64,000 bases of DNA from the NCBI GenBank assembly GCA_021234155.1, contig JAJEKV010000034.1, positions 5,994,028 to 6,058,027 on the forward strand, read 5' to 3'. Below are positions 23,348 through 34,590 of this stretch, piece by piece. A model generated the notes under the pieces. The model was not told where the DNA came from. It made no database searches and saw only the letters and a program-made list of their open reading frames with translations. Source of the stretch: Isoetes taiwanensis. Lineage: Eukaryota > Streptophyta > Lycopodiopsida > Isoetales > Isoetaceae. A program made the position numbers and the translations under genes. The first letter of the stretch is position 1. Each line of letters starts with the position of its first letter.

Positions 23348-24810
23348 ATGGCGAGCCCCTCTCAGAAGCAACTCGTCTTCGATCGTAGATACGGTTGGGT
23401 GTGAGTATTCTCCCTTTTCCCGTCATTTTGTTACCTTACATATCTAGTCAAATAACTCCGGCAGAAATTTGACAGTATATATAATGAGAAAGAGACTATG
23501 CTTAATCTGTAAATGGTGATAAACAACTTGTTTCAGAAGAAGCTAGCATCTTCACATCAAACAAATAGAAGTATCGAGGTTGCATTCTCATGCATTTTAG
23601 GTATTCTGATGTTGCATTCCAAAGGAGAGACAAGAGGGCTTACACTAAACGACTTGGAAAATTAGATTTATGTATTGGAGCCTCTCCCATTCCAACCGCC
23701 AGAATATCGTGTATTATAGGATGCCAGTTTAGCCTCTAGAGAGCATGCACTGGTTGATTGGCAATACACAAGCCTGCAGACTTTTCTATAATAGCCGTGC
23801 TTTTATTTTGACTTTTACAAACTTAATATAGGACCTTGGTAACATTAGTGTTCCATTTGTGTTTCCTACCATGCACCTTCAGTTTTGCTCAGTTGCTGAT
23901 CATGCTATGTGGACAGTTATGACAGATGGGTTGATCCAACAGAAATTGCTCAGTCTGGCGGTCGAGGAATGTAGGTTGGCTTTTTACTTTCTTATTTTCT
24001 TTTGGAGAATGAACTTACTGATATGGCCCTTTGGCAATTTTATCTCATGAAATGAGGACTTCCATGCTGCCCACGGCAAAAGTCATCTTCATTGGATGTT
24101 TTAAATATTATCTCAATGGAGAAATGCAATTTTTCTTCATCATCTCAAATGTTTTTCCTACCTTCACTAGATCTCTTATGCCGTCCAAGTAAAGGGATTG
24201 TTTTTTCCTTATTAGATTGTTCGTTTCTTATCTTTTCAGAGGCCAGAAACTTAGACGTGATTACTCACTTGTTCTTCACTACTGCAGGTTCTCTATCATG
24301 CCCTTAACTGCTGCGCTATGTAAAGGGGCCTTTCTAATGGTATTACCAGATGTTCTGGATGACATAGAAATGTCAAATTTCATTTGCTAATAGATACTTT
24401 TGATGCTGATAATTGGCACGTGCATGTTCATTCTACAGGTAAATGCTGTTGCAGATATTACAGTTCAGGTTCTTCAAAACCCTTCTCATGCATATGCAGA
24501 ACTAGATGGAAAGAGGAAAACTATTTGCCACAATGTTTGCAAAGCAGCAAACAGTTTTGTACAGATCACCTTTTCCCATGCCTCAGGGTTTCTACCACTT
24601 GTTAGGAAATCCATTGTTCATTCAAATCCCTTGGAAGGCAGAGTGGAAAAGATAAAATCAGAGAACAAAGAAAATGGCATTTCTCATCAAAGACACAAAG
24701 TTTCTGTAACAGAGAATGAGGAGAGTTCCTTGAAAATGGAGCAAAGATTGGATACTTTTTCTACCCATAAAATGGTCAGCTTTCGATATAAGAAGGGCTC
24801 TAGAAAGTGA
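23348..24810 (+). pseudogene. Exon fragments of an unidentified multi-exon gene
   Basis: Three plus-strand pieces look like exons. (1) An ATG at 23348 opens MASPSQKQLVFDRRYGWV and runs to a donor GTGAGT at 23401. (2) After an acceptor at 23831 (TTAATATAG), DLGNISVPFVFPT… continues to a possible donor near 23970. (3) After CTACAG at 24439, VNAVADITVQVLQNPSHAY… continues open to TGA at 24810, ending in a charged Lys/Glu-rich tail. Phases between pieces 2 and 3 do not obviously match, and I found no exon between pieces 1 and 2. It is therefore either a gene with exons I missed or a decayed copy. The protein family is not recognised. No transposon domain is present. Confidence 0.4.
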
Positions 24811-25270
24811 ACAGTATAGAGGCATCATGTTTGTTGATTAATGAAGAGAAGCTATGGAAATCATCTTTTATATGGAAGAAACTCATTCATCTGGCTTTCA
24901 TATTAATGTTTTCTGACCTAGCAAACAGGTATACTCATGTTCCATAAAGCAACAGGAACACGTATTTCTACCATGCCGCTCCTTGGGCATTATTCTCCTC
25001 CTTGGGCATGGAAGGTTTTGCCAAGTCCTAAATTGAAAATAAGATATGCATAATAAACATGCCATACATTTATGGTCACCCCAAAATCACATATAGTCGA
25101 GCTACCGTAAACAAAGACATGCATATCTGCCAAAAAGCACCGACGCACGGCCCTTGGAAAATCAGGTTGTTTTTCGATTTAGGATATGAACATGTTCGTC
25201 TCTCACTAAATGCTAAATGCAACGAAGAGGAGGCTCCCCCTTGCCATTTTCCAGGACAACGTGAGCGTCC
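24811..25270. other. Intergenic stretch, no recognisable gene
   Basis: No domain-bearing frame is seen. The last ~100 bp before the hAT-type MITE may belong to the plus-strand LINE that continues after it, since the MITE's target duplication joins the two flanks. Confidence 0.45.
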
Positions 25271-25278
25271 CTTCAGAA

Positions 25279-25889
25279 CATAGATACCCGGATCGGGAAT
25301 GTTTTCATCACGTGGACCTTCTCCCCGGAACCGGAACGGGCGGGAACGGGAACTGCCGGAACGTGAATCTGAACCTTAATCTTAAAAATGGAGTTCCTAA
25401 CTTTTTACTTGCTTTACTTTGTTTATCAAATTTAATTTACATGGAAATTATAAACCTTAAATAGCAACACATATTGGCAGTACAAAGTACAATCCGACAC
25501 TAGAATCAGAGAAACTAAATGATTTCAACTTCTAGACTTGTAAATTTATGATTTCGACTTGTTTCCTTGTTAAAACTGTTGATTTCGACCTGTTTCTTGA
25601 AGAAAAAACTCAGCGTCACTATCTTCCGCCATATCCACGACCGCCAATTTATTTTAGGTTTTATTTTCTTGTAAAATTTAACTTTTAGGTCATTTGATAA
25701 TGTTGAAATTTTATTTTTCTTTTCCCATGTTGGGAACGTTGTAACCGGAACGTCGGGAACGGAGTTCCCAATGACGTTCCCGGTAAGACACACTTTGGGA
25801 ACGTAAGGAGAAGTTCCCGGAACGCCTCAAGCATGGGAACGCGTGTTGGAACGGGAACGGAGTGCGGAACGGGGTTCCGGGTATCTATG
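25279..25889. mobile_element. hAT-type MITE with 8-bp target duplication
   Basis: The ends CATAGATACCCGG and CCGGGTATCTATG are perfect inverted repeats. CTTCAGAA flanks the element at 25271-25278 and 25890-25897. An 8-bp duplication with CA…TG ends fits the hAT superfamily. It is 611 bp and has no transposase. Many GGAACG/CGTTCC motifs crowd both subterminal regions, likely transposase-binding repeats. The centre is AT-rich. Confidence 0.85.
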
Positions 25890-25897
25890 CTTCAGAA

Positions 25898-26775
25898 TCA
25901 TGCAACATGGTTGATGCTGGCTTGTATAGAGGCAAAACATAATATTCAGCGCACGTGAAACTTTTGTCTTGGAATCTGAGAGGAGTGGCTTCTTCCTCAA
26001 GTAAAAGGAGCCGGTAATCTCTTTACTTGTCTAAGTTTTCTACTACCGTTTGTTGCTTCAGGAGCATAAACGTCGCCGAGGATGTACATAAAGTAGCTAA
26101 CATATTTGGATGTGACTATAATGTCTTGGTATCTATTATGTCTTGGTATCTATTGCCGATGCATTTAAGGCTGGCGTGCTTACTGCATGAAAATCCTCTG
26201 TGGATATCACTTTTACTCAAACAAATAGGTTTCGGGGGTGGATAATAATCAAGTGAAAAGATAATGGCCAAGAATGGGGTTTGATAAATCTATATGCTCA
26301 TAATAGACCTCGCCAACGTGGTGCTTTGTGGGCAACTGTGAGGAGTAAAATTCCTCGAGGCTCTGAAGTGGTGCAAGGGTTCGAACGAGAACAATGGTTG
26401 CGCCTTCTACATGATTGTCAGCTAATAGAGATTGATGGTGGTTGATCTTTTACATGGTGTAATGTTTGGACTGGAGTTAGCAGAGCTTATGCAAGGCATG
26501 ATAGAAGATTACTTGTGCAGTTGCTTTGCTAGCAAATTTTCGTCGTTCAAATCTTCTGAATAGCTCTGTGTCTAATCATAATCTGCAACTCTTATTCAAT
26601 GATGTGACTAATTGTCATAGATCTACCAAAACTTACTTTACACCTAACGCCAAGTACTTGGAGGATGATGAGTTCAAAACTGGCTGTAATCATCGTCTCG
26701 AGCCTTCTCACCTCGTATGGGCATGTCTGGGATTGCCGCAACATTGTCTGCAGTGAAGTCATTTGCAAAAGAATG
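25898..26775 (+). pseudogene. LINE-4, endonuclease-domain remnant (5' part)
   Basis: Plus-strand frames give the apurinic/apyrimidinic endonuclease signature in order: KLLSWNLRGV (about 25960), QEHK (about 26055), WGLINLYAHNRPRQRG (about 26270), IEIDGG-SFTWCN and YARHDRRLL (about 26430-26515), and a decayed SDH-like SVSNHN (about 26570). Several stops and frameshifts break it. It stops at the 3' tail of LINE-A and resumes at 39831, so LINE-A inserted into it. The hAT MITE at 25279 lies just upstream in the same sequence. Confidence 0.7.
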
Positions 26776-26815
26776 GAGTGAAGTGAAGTGAAGTGAAGTG
26801 AAGTGAAGTGAAGTG
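26776..26815 (-). repeat. LINE-A pentanucleotide 3' tail
   Basis: On the plus strand GAAGT repeats about eight times without interruption. On the LINE strand this is (ACTTC)n, located about 40 bp after the ORF2 stop at 26858. Short tandem-repeat tails are known in RTE-, I- and CR1-like LINEs, whereas plant L1 elements usually end in poly(A). Confidence 0.8.
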
Positions 26816-26857
26816 TATTACGACTTTTGGGAGGCCTCCCAGGCCTATAAGACGACA

Positions 26858-29800
26858 TTATGATACATAGTCATAAAAAATTGGATGAGTTTCCAATTCC
26901 TCATCCAATTCCTCACTCTCACTCAATGCATCCTCTTCTTCTATTAGGGTATTTACATTTTTAGTACAACGCTCTCTATGCTGTAGAGTCTCAATTAAAA
27001 AGGATCCAATTCTATTTCCTTCCAATCCAAAAAAGGTATGTAAATCAGGCACGTTGATGCCATATCTGTCTCGTATTATACTATAGGCTGGACACTTAAG
27101 TATGACATGGTCTTCGTCTTCTATCTCATCTTTGCCGCATACTTTGCAGCATCTCATGGTTCTCGGAATAGTACCCCATCTCCCAACCTCCAAACCTAAA
27201 TGGTGCGAGCTGAGCCGGATTCTGCTAATATTGTGCCTCTTCTTTATCGATAAGTTCTCCTTTAGATGTATTGCCTCATCAATGTAGGATTCATATGCAC
27301 CTTGTACAATATCATCTTAGTCCTTGGGCTCAACCACATTTTTCTTCTAACCTTTTCATAGACCCATGTTCTCAGGTTGTCAATGGAGATTGCCTCTTCC
27401 CACATGATATCCCATCTTTCAAGCCATGTCTTGACATCAGCAAACCATCCTTTATGTTCAGTGTTCAGGCAAGCACAATAAGGAATGCGTGTGGCATCCA
27501 TCTTTTTTATTTTAGCAAGGTATCTAATGCATTTGAGTAAAGCTTCCCCTTCAAGTGGCATAGTGCCGCATTCGGCTAGCATCATCGGATATGGGGTTTG
27601 CGCCTTCACACCCAATTCCAGCCTGAGAAACTTTTTGTGTACCTGTTCAATATCATCCCAAGAGCCTTGTGGTAGCTCTGGTCCCCAAATTTCAGCCCCA
27701 TATAATACTATGCTTTGGATTAGAGATTCATACAGTTTTTTCTTTGGTGGCCATGCCCATATGTGGGTTTTCCTGCACATGCTTTGCATAGAATACAGTG
27801 CCTTCTGCCCGCTTTCAATTCTTTGTTGTATGCATTGATGCCATTTATGATTCCTGCTAATAGTAAGTCCCGGATATTTATATGTCTCGCATATCTCAAC
27901 TTTTTCACCCAAATAGAGAAACCCATGTTCCTGCTTGAGCGCACCTACTGTCATGGTTTTAGTCTTCTCTAGATTTACTTACATCCTCGTTTTGTTACAG
28001 AAAGCAGCCAATTGATCAAGTAATTGCTGCATGTGTACCTGGGATCGTGCAAATAGCACCACATCATCAGCATATAAGAGCAATTGGATCACATATCCTT
28101 GAATCTCAGTGCCTCCATCACAGTTATTATGTAACTATTCTTCCAGCTGTCAATAAAGAGACCAAATAGGAGACAAGGGGCATCCTTGTTTAACTCCAAT
28201 GTTACTTTCAACTGTATTTGGTATCTCACTTTTGAATGGCATCGATAACTGTACTAAAACTTTCTCATAGAGTATTTAAACTGCATCCTGCAAGTGTTTA
28301 GGGACACATAATTGCTCCATTCTTTCCCATAATCTATTTCTGGGAACTTTATCAAATGCCTTGCGAAAGTCTACAAATGTGACATATAGAGGTTCCCTGA
28401 TCCCCTTGACCGAATCAAAAATGCATTTTAATGCAAGCAAATGGTCCAATGTGGACATTTTAGCCCTAAAACCTGCTTGGGTTTTGGCTCTTTTTCCGTT
28501 ATGCTCAGCCCAAAGACTAATTTTTTTCTCTACAATATTTGCAAATAATTTAGAGAACAAATTACTTACCATGAAAGTTCTGTAATTGTTTCCGTCTAAC
28601 ATGGAACCACTCTTATGCACTGGAACAATTTGGTTGAGCTGCCACTCCTGTGAGAATCCTTGTTGCATTGCTAAGGTAAACATGCGTGCTATTATTGTAT
28701 GGATGCCGCCCCCTGCCCATTTAAGATGCTCGGCACATATCCTGTTTTGATCCTTTGCTTTGCCATTTGCAAGACTATCAATGCCGACAGCCACTTCTTC
28801 TTTTGTAAAAATTATATCAGACCTCACTTTTAGTGGGGCCTCAATGCTATCATCATGATATAAGTGTTTAACTTGGTTCCATAGCTCACTTGCAGCAAGC
28901 GGGATTTTTGTGTGCTTAGTGCTTTTGAGCTTTTTCCAAAACGATTTTGGATCATTTTGGTATTGGCTGATCAAGGTCTCCTGCTGCTTTAGTACAAATT
29001 GTCTCTTTTTTTGCCTTATGATCCTCTGATATGCCTTCTTTAGGGCTGTTTTGCTATCATCATGGCAGTCCCTCCATTTCCTTTTGGCTATTCGGCATGA
29101 TTGATCATACCAAGACTTGCATTGTAGCCCTTTCTGTGCCCGCCTTGGCATACATTGCTCCGTGGCTTCTGTTATGATACCCAGCAACTTCTTATTCATG
29201 TCATCCACAATGCCATCCCAAGTGCTTTGACCAATTTTGTCTTCTATATACATCCTATATGTGGCAACCATACTTGGCGTAAGCATGCTCAATTTTGGAT
29301 GATCTACATGCTCCATTGCAAGAGGTTTTAACCGGCATTCATGTAAAGAGAATCTGATTGGTACATGATCGGATTCAAGGTATTATGTTCTTATATCAAA
29401 ATTTGAAACCAGCTCCAAATCATCTCGTGAGATGATCAAATAGTCTACCACACTTCTTGCTCTGCAGGTACATGACTGGGAGCGCGGGAATTTCCTGATT
29501 CCATTGCATATCAAAAGCTCAGCATTAGTGCATAGATTTAGCAGCTGGCGGCCAGACCTAGTTATGAGCTGATCCTCAGAGCATCTATTCCAGCCTTGCT
29601 TGGTCATCTCCTCTTCCTCCATGGTCTTAAACCAGAGAGGATCATCTTCCCAAGTATGGATACTAGCTTGCTCGTCTCCTGTTCTTCCATTGAAGTCTCC
29701 TGTCAAGATTACAGTCCCTTGCATTTGAAACCTCAAAATATCTTGTTCCAATTCAAAAAAGATATCATCTCCTGTGGCTCCATCCGAATAAGCCTTTTTA

Positions 29801-29921
29801 TGACGTGGTGCGAAATAGCATGCAGCTAAAAATATCATACCAGATGGGCGAGTTATCTGTATCCATACATATTGATTGTTTATGTCCTTTTTACATGATG
29901 ACACTAAGTCTGAGTATTGAT
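26858..29921 (-). pseudogene. LINE-A ORF2, endonuclease end to C-terminal zinc finger (broken)
   Basis: Encoded order on the minus strand: the rest of the endonuclease (29904-29383, with ILTGDFNGRTGDEQ and VVDYLIIS); a linker and the 5' part of reverse transcriptase (29316-28276, with LNQIVPVHKSG, KTQAGFR, VTFVDFRKAFDKVPR); the catalytic LLYADDVVLF near 28062; thumb and C-terminal region (27954-27262); and a zinc-finger-like CCKVCGKDE…HVILKC (27193-26858). Frameshifts or stops separate these pieces, so no intact enzyme is made. The RT style is close to I/Jockey- or RTE-like LINEs rather than standard plant L1, judged by eye. Confidence 0.75.
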
Positions 29922-29926
29922 CTCTA

Positions 29927-30340
29927 TGATGACTAATATGGGAAAATTTAATTTCAATTGCAAATACTTCTTATATATATCTCAATGTCAAACTCGAATG
30001 GTTTATAAGAAAACCTTCACTCCATTTTAAACGACCTTCCGATCGAATCTTCTCCGCCCCTACTCCACCGAATTCAAATCCGTCACTACATAAGTGTTGA
30101 TTCTTGTGTTACTTGATCAATCGGTGCATTATCCCAGTCGTCCAAGTTCGTCACCGATTACTAGATCTTTGCTTGTGTTACCACCTGGCCGATAATACTG
30201 TTCACCGACCAACCATACCTTTAACCATTACAATTACATATAAAAATGTATGATGTATCGAATACACCATGGCATGCATGGTTAACATTTTTCCAGTTAA
30301 TTATTCTATGAACCTAGACTAGATACTGCAGATTTCATCA
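29927..30340 (-). repeat. Copia 3' LTR
   Basis: A 414-bp direct repeat of 38129-38542. The only difference I found is in CACCGACCAACC here against CACCGAACAACC in the other copy, next to a CG site. It is preceded on the element strand by the polypurine tract. Confidence 0.93.
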
Positions 30341-30350
30341 CTTCCCCTTC
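30341..30350 (-). promoter_or_regulatory. Copia polypurine tract
   Basis: On the minus strand GAAGGGGAAG lies immediately before the 3' LTR start, as expected for the plus-strand DNA primer. Confidence 0.75.
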
Positions 30351-30486
30351 ATAGAATAATTCCCTGTAACTGAATCTTTTGTTTTCTCAGATCTTCAACA
30401 TTTACCTTCTGCTTCATAAACTTAATCCTTGGCTCTCTGATATCTCATCACTTCCCCATTGTAAAACATTTCTTTGTAACTGTGGA

Positions 30487-33262
30487 TTATAGTTGCAGAC
30501 TCCTCAGATCTTGAATATTCATCTTCTCCTTCAAGAACTCAAACCTTGGCTGCCTCAGTGCTTTTGTTAACATATCAGCCAGTTGATTTTCTGTTCTTAC
30601 ATATTTCACATCAATGTATCCTTTCTGTACCATGTCTCTGATGAAATGCTGCTTTAGTTCAATATGTTTAGATCGTTCATGTAAGACAGGGTTTTGTGTC
30701 ATTGCAATGCAACTTGCACTGTCAGAAAATAATTCTATAGGATTTTCATCCCCAAATCCAATTTCTGCCATTAACCTTTGTATCCAAACAATTTCTTTTG
30801 TAGCTAATGTTGCTGCACAGTACTCAGCTTCAGCACTTGAAAGGGCAACTGATGATTGTTTCTTGCATTTCCAACTGATGGGACTTCCTCCAAGCATAAG
30901 CAGATAACCTGAAGTTGAATGCCTATTGTCCAAATCTCCAGCCCAGTCTGCATCTGTATAACCTTGTAAATTGTGGCCTGCTCCTTTGTAACATATTCCA
31001 ACATTTCTTGTGCCTTTCAAATATCTTAAGATTCTCTTCGCTGCTATCCAATGTTGTTTGCCAGGGTTGTTATTATATCTGCTCAACAGATTTACTGCAA
31101 ACCCAATGTCTGGACGAGTCGCACCTGTCAGATAGAGCATGCAGCCAATAAGTTCTCTATATGGGACTTTGTTCATGTACTCCATTTCCTCTTTCATTCT
31201 GGGACACATTTCATCACTTATTTTGTGGCCTGGGACAAGTGGAATGCTCGCTATATTACAGTCATTCATCTTAAATCTTTTCAACATGCCATCAATGTTT
31301 GTTGTCTGAGTCAAATGCAGTATTTTCTTTTCTCTATATCTGGTGACTTCAATTCCGAGAAATTTTTTTAACTCGCCTACATCTTCCATCTTAAATCTTG
31401 CTTTCAGCAGCCTTTTGCAGGTGTTTAGAACTTCCATATTGCTCGCTATCATTATACAATCATCGACATATAACGCAACTATGCAAAACTGATCTCCTTC
31501 TTTGAACATGTATAAGTTTCCGTCTGAAGCCAGTTTGTTAAAGCTTTGTCCAGTTAAATAATTGTCTATGCACTTATACCAAGATCTTGCTGATTGTTTT
31601 AAGCCGTAAACAACCTTTTTTAATTTCCAAATTTTGTTTCCATCCTCCTCATATCCTGGTGCTGCTCTCATGAATATTTCCTCATCAAGTTCAGCATTCA
31701 AGAATGCCGTACTCACGTCCATGTGATGCATCTCAAAATTTAAATTATTAGCCAAAGCCAAAAGCATTCTGATGCTTGACATCTTCACAATAGGTGAAAA
31801 TGTGTCATTGTAATCTACTCCCTTTTTCTGAGAGAATCCCTGAGCGACTAATCTTGCTTTGAATTTTTGTTTCCCATTTGGTAATGTCTTTATTTTGTAA
31901 ATCCATTTGTTTCCAACAATGTTCTTGCCCTCAGGCTTTTCTACCACCTCATAGGTATTTGTCCTCTTAAAGGACATCATTTCTTCTCTCATTGCTGCCT
32001 TCCACATTTCACTATGTTCATCATTCATAGCCTCTTCAAAATTAAGAGGTATATTATCCTCTATTATTGTCATAAGCGCATGCACTACGTCTTCTTGCTC
32101 TTCAAGCCGTTTGCTCCTGCCACCTTCTTCTCTTCTTAGATCTTCAATAACAATCCCTTTTTCAGCAAGTTCAGCTTTCAGTCTTTCTCCTTCAGTTCTT
32201 TTCTTTTTCATTATCTTTATGGGGACCTCCATATCTCTATTATCACGTGACTCGATCATTTGCTTATCCCCTTCTATCTCATGTCCGACCTGTTTATCAT
32301 TTTGCACATCCTCATTATTGTCATGACCTAATACATCTACACCGTCATCACTTTCATAACCAGACTGGTCTGCAACATGGTCATAACAGATTTTTTTGTG
32401 TTGTGTACTTTCTTTCTTGTGCATCATGTTCTTTTCCCTATATAATTGTTCTTCTACAAATTTCACATCTCTGCTGACTAGTATACGTTTATTTTGTGGA
32501 TCATACAACCGATATCCCTTAGATTCTTCATCATAGCCAACCATATAAGCAATGGTGGCCCTGTCGTCTAGTTTTTTTCTGATCTCCTCTGGCAGATGCA
32601 CGTATGCTAGGCAGCCATATGCTTTGAACCTTTCAAAATCGGGTGCCCTCCCTGACCAAAGTTCCTCTGGCAATTTTTCTCCAGTGCTTGTAGAGGGCAA
32701 TCTATTTTGTATGTAAATTGCTGTTTTAAGCGCCTCTTCCCACAGTCTATTGGTCAGACCAGAATGCTTGATCATTGCTCTTACCGCATTAAGACATGTT
32801 CTATTTTTCCTTTCTGCGACCCCATTTTGTTGGGGCGTAAACCTACATGTCAATTGCCTCTTTATGCCATTTTGCATGCAAAATTGCTTAAACTTTCTTG
32901 AGATATACTCGCCCCCTCTATCAGATCTTAAACATTTCAGTTTTTTTCCAGTGTCCCTCTCAACTTCTGCTACATAATTCTTAAACACCTCTAGTGCCTC
33001 ACTTTTCTTTGTCAAGCAGTAGCATTTTGCTCTGCGTGTAAGGTCATCTATAAAAGTAATGAAGTATTGCTTCCCATTTAGACTCTTAACATTTAGTGGG
33101 CCACAAATATCAGTGTGCACTAATTCAAGGATCTCTTTTGCCCGTTGTGCTTTCTTCGGAAATGGTAATCTGGTGCTTTTGCCCAGCATGCAACCTCTGC
33201 AAAGAAAATGTTTATCTTCATCCTTTTCATAAAGAATGCATCCCATTTTGTTTAATTGCTTA
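30487..33262 (-). CDS. Copia pol: integrase, reverse transcriptase, RNase H
   Basis: One uninterrupted frame of about 925 copia-derived residues. It starts in the zinc-binding region (CRGCMLGKSTRLPFP). Integrase core follows with catalytic Asp in HTDICGP, Asp in LRSDRGGEY and Glu in PQQNGVAERKN. RT has FKARLVAQGFSQ, MDVSTAFLNAEL, YGLKQSARSWY and the catalytic YVDD. RNase H has YTDADWAGD, SSAEAEY and SDSASC, and it ends in NIQDLRSLQL then a stop. The frame stays open for about 35 more residues upstream (to 33366), but those belong to the nested insertion (VNMHPNQRGFKG…). The protein is thus cut off from gag and protease at its N-terminus. This half looks enzymatically intact. Confidence 0.88.
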
Positions 33263-33712
33263 ACCAACACATAACTACCATTGACATTAATAAATATAAC
33301 CATTGGATCCAACACATTTAAATTAAAATCCCCCTTAAACCCCCTTTGGTTTGGGTGCATATTCACACGGGGGGTGACGTAGGGCAGCGAGAGCCCTCAT
33401 AATTGTATTTTGCACGTACGAAATCAACACCATATAGTATTCCGGTTGAAATCTTATAGTATTTTGCGAATCTTGTTATACAGTATAGCAAATCTTGTAC
33501 TTGCATACCCCACAAATGAGGAACTTTACGTACGGTGTAGATTAAGGAATATGGGGCGAATATGCCAATCCGACAGCTCTCGATGCCCGGAGTCACCCCC
33601 CGTGTGAATATGCACCCAAACCAAAGGGGGTTTAAGGGGGATTTTAATTTAAATGTGTTGGATCCAATGGTTATATTTATTAATGTCAATGGTAGTTATG
33701 TGTTGGTTATTA
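33255..33712. repeat. Large imperfect inverted repeat at one end of the insertion
   Basis: The plus-strand arm at 33597-33712 (GTGAATATGCACCCAAACC, then AAAGGGGGTTTAAGGGGGAT, to TAGTTATGTGTTGGTT) is mirrored almost perfectly by 33372-33262. Inward, CACGGGGGGTGAC pairs with GTCACCCCCCGTG and then AGGGCAGCGAGAGC with GCTCTCGATGCCC. The centre is AT-rich. The outer end of the left arm is the junction with the copia. After the right arm, a hairpin GGCCCTTCGGGCC and an A-run follow. Confidence 0.8.
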
Positions 33713-33992
33713 TACTAAAAAATTTTTTTGGCCCTTCGGGCCATAAAAAAAAACAGACGTGAGAATATAACAGACATGTAGCAATATGTGTTATGTAATA
33801 TACAGCATTAAGAGAAAAAAGGGAATATAGTAAAATGAAATATGAGTAACTATAATATTAAAGCATAATGTAATATCATGCACTTGAACAATTATATTGA
33901 ACTTGAGAATTCACATGTGATTGTGTCGAATGGAATGGAATGGAATGTGTGATGTTAACATTAATAAATAGAATAGAATAGAATAGTACAAC

Positions 33993-34200
33993 AGCCTCTC
34001 CAACTTGTTTCCTCATCAAAAAAAGGAAAAAATATGCCAATGTATTATCTGCAATTGTCTGTACAATAGCCTCTCCAACTTGTTTCCTCATCAAAAAAAG
34101 GGAAAAATGTGCCAATGTATTATCTGCAATTGTTTGTACAGTAGCCTCTCCAACTTGTTTCCTCTTCAAAAAAAGGAAAAAACCTGCGAATGTATTATCT
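33993..34200. repeat. ~76-bp tandem repeat, 2.8 copies
   Basis: GCCTCTCCAACTTGTTTCCTC starts units at 33993, 34069 and 34144. Each carries an A-run and GCCAATGTATTATCTG. Just upstream GAATA and GGAAT pentamers repeat (about 33930-33985). It lies between the foldback and the captured gene. Confidence 0.8.
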
Positions 34201-34590
34201 GATTGTCCCAAAGCATTTTAACAATTGTTTTTTGAAGCAGCACACATTCTCCTGAAGATGAGCATTTGATCAGGCAGCATGGCCAATCTGTGCTACAACA
34301 GCATCTGTCTATGGATAGTTCTCTACCAAATAGACGCCAACTGATGATGCTGGCATAAGAGGGCAAGGCACGTAGGTCCTAAATCAGCAAATTTCCAGCT
34401 GGAATGATTATCCACATGTACCATTCAGTTCAAACAAGATCATGTGGAATAGCAAAAATATGCATCAAGCCCACCTGTCATCCAGAGCTAGCCTTAAAAC
34501 TTTAGACATTTGAGAATTCTACCCCTTAAACTTCGGCAATTGTTCCCTGCATCAGTCAAATGCGCATTCAACTTGATAATTAACTAATAC

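Noticed and set aside
25515-25793. Minus-strand ORF inside the hAT-type MITE
   Set aside because: It lies across the AT-rich centre of a non-coding MITE, with no domain.
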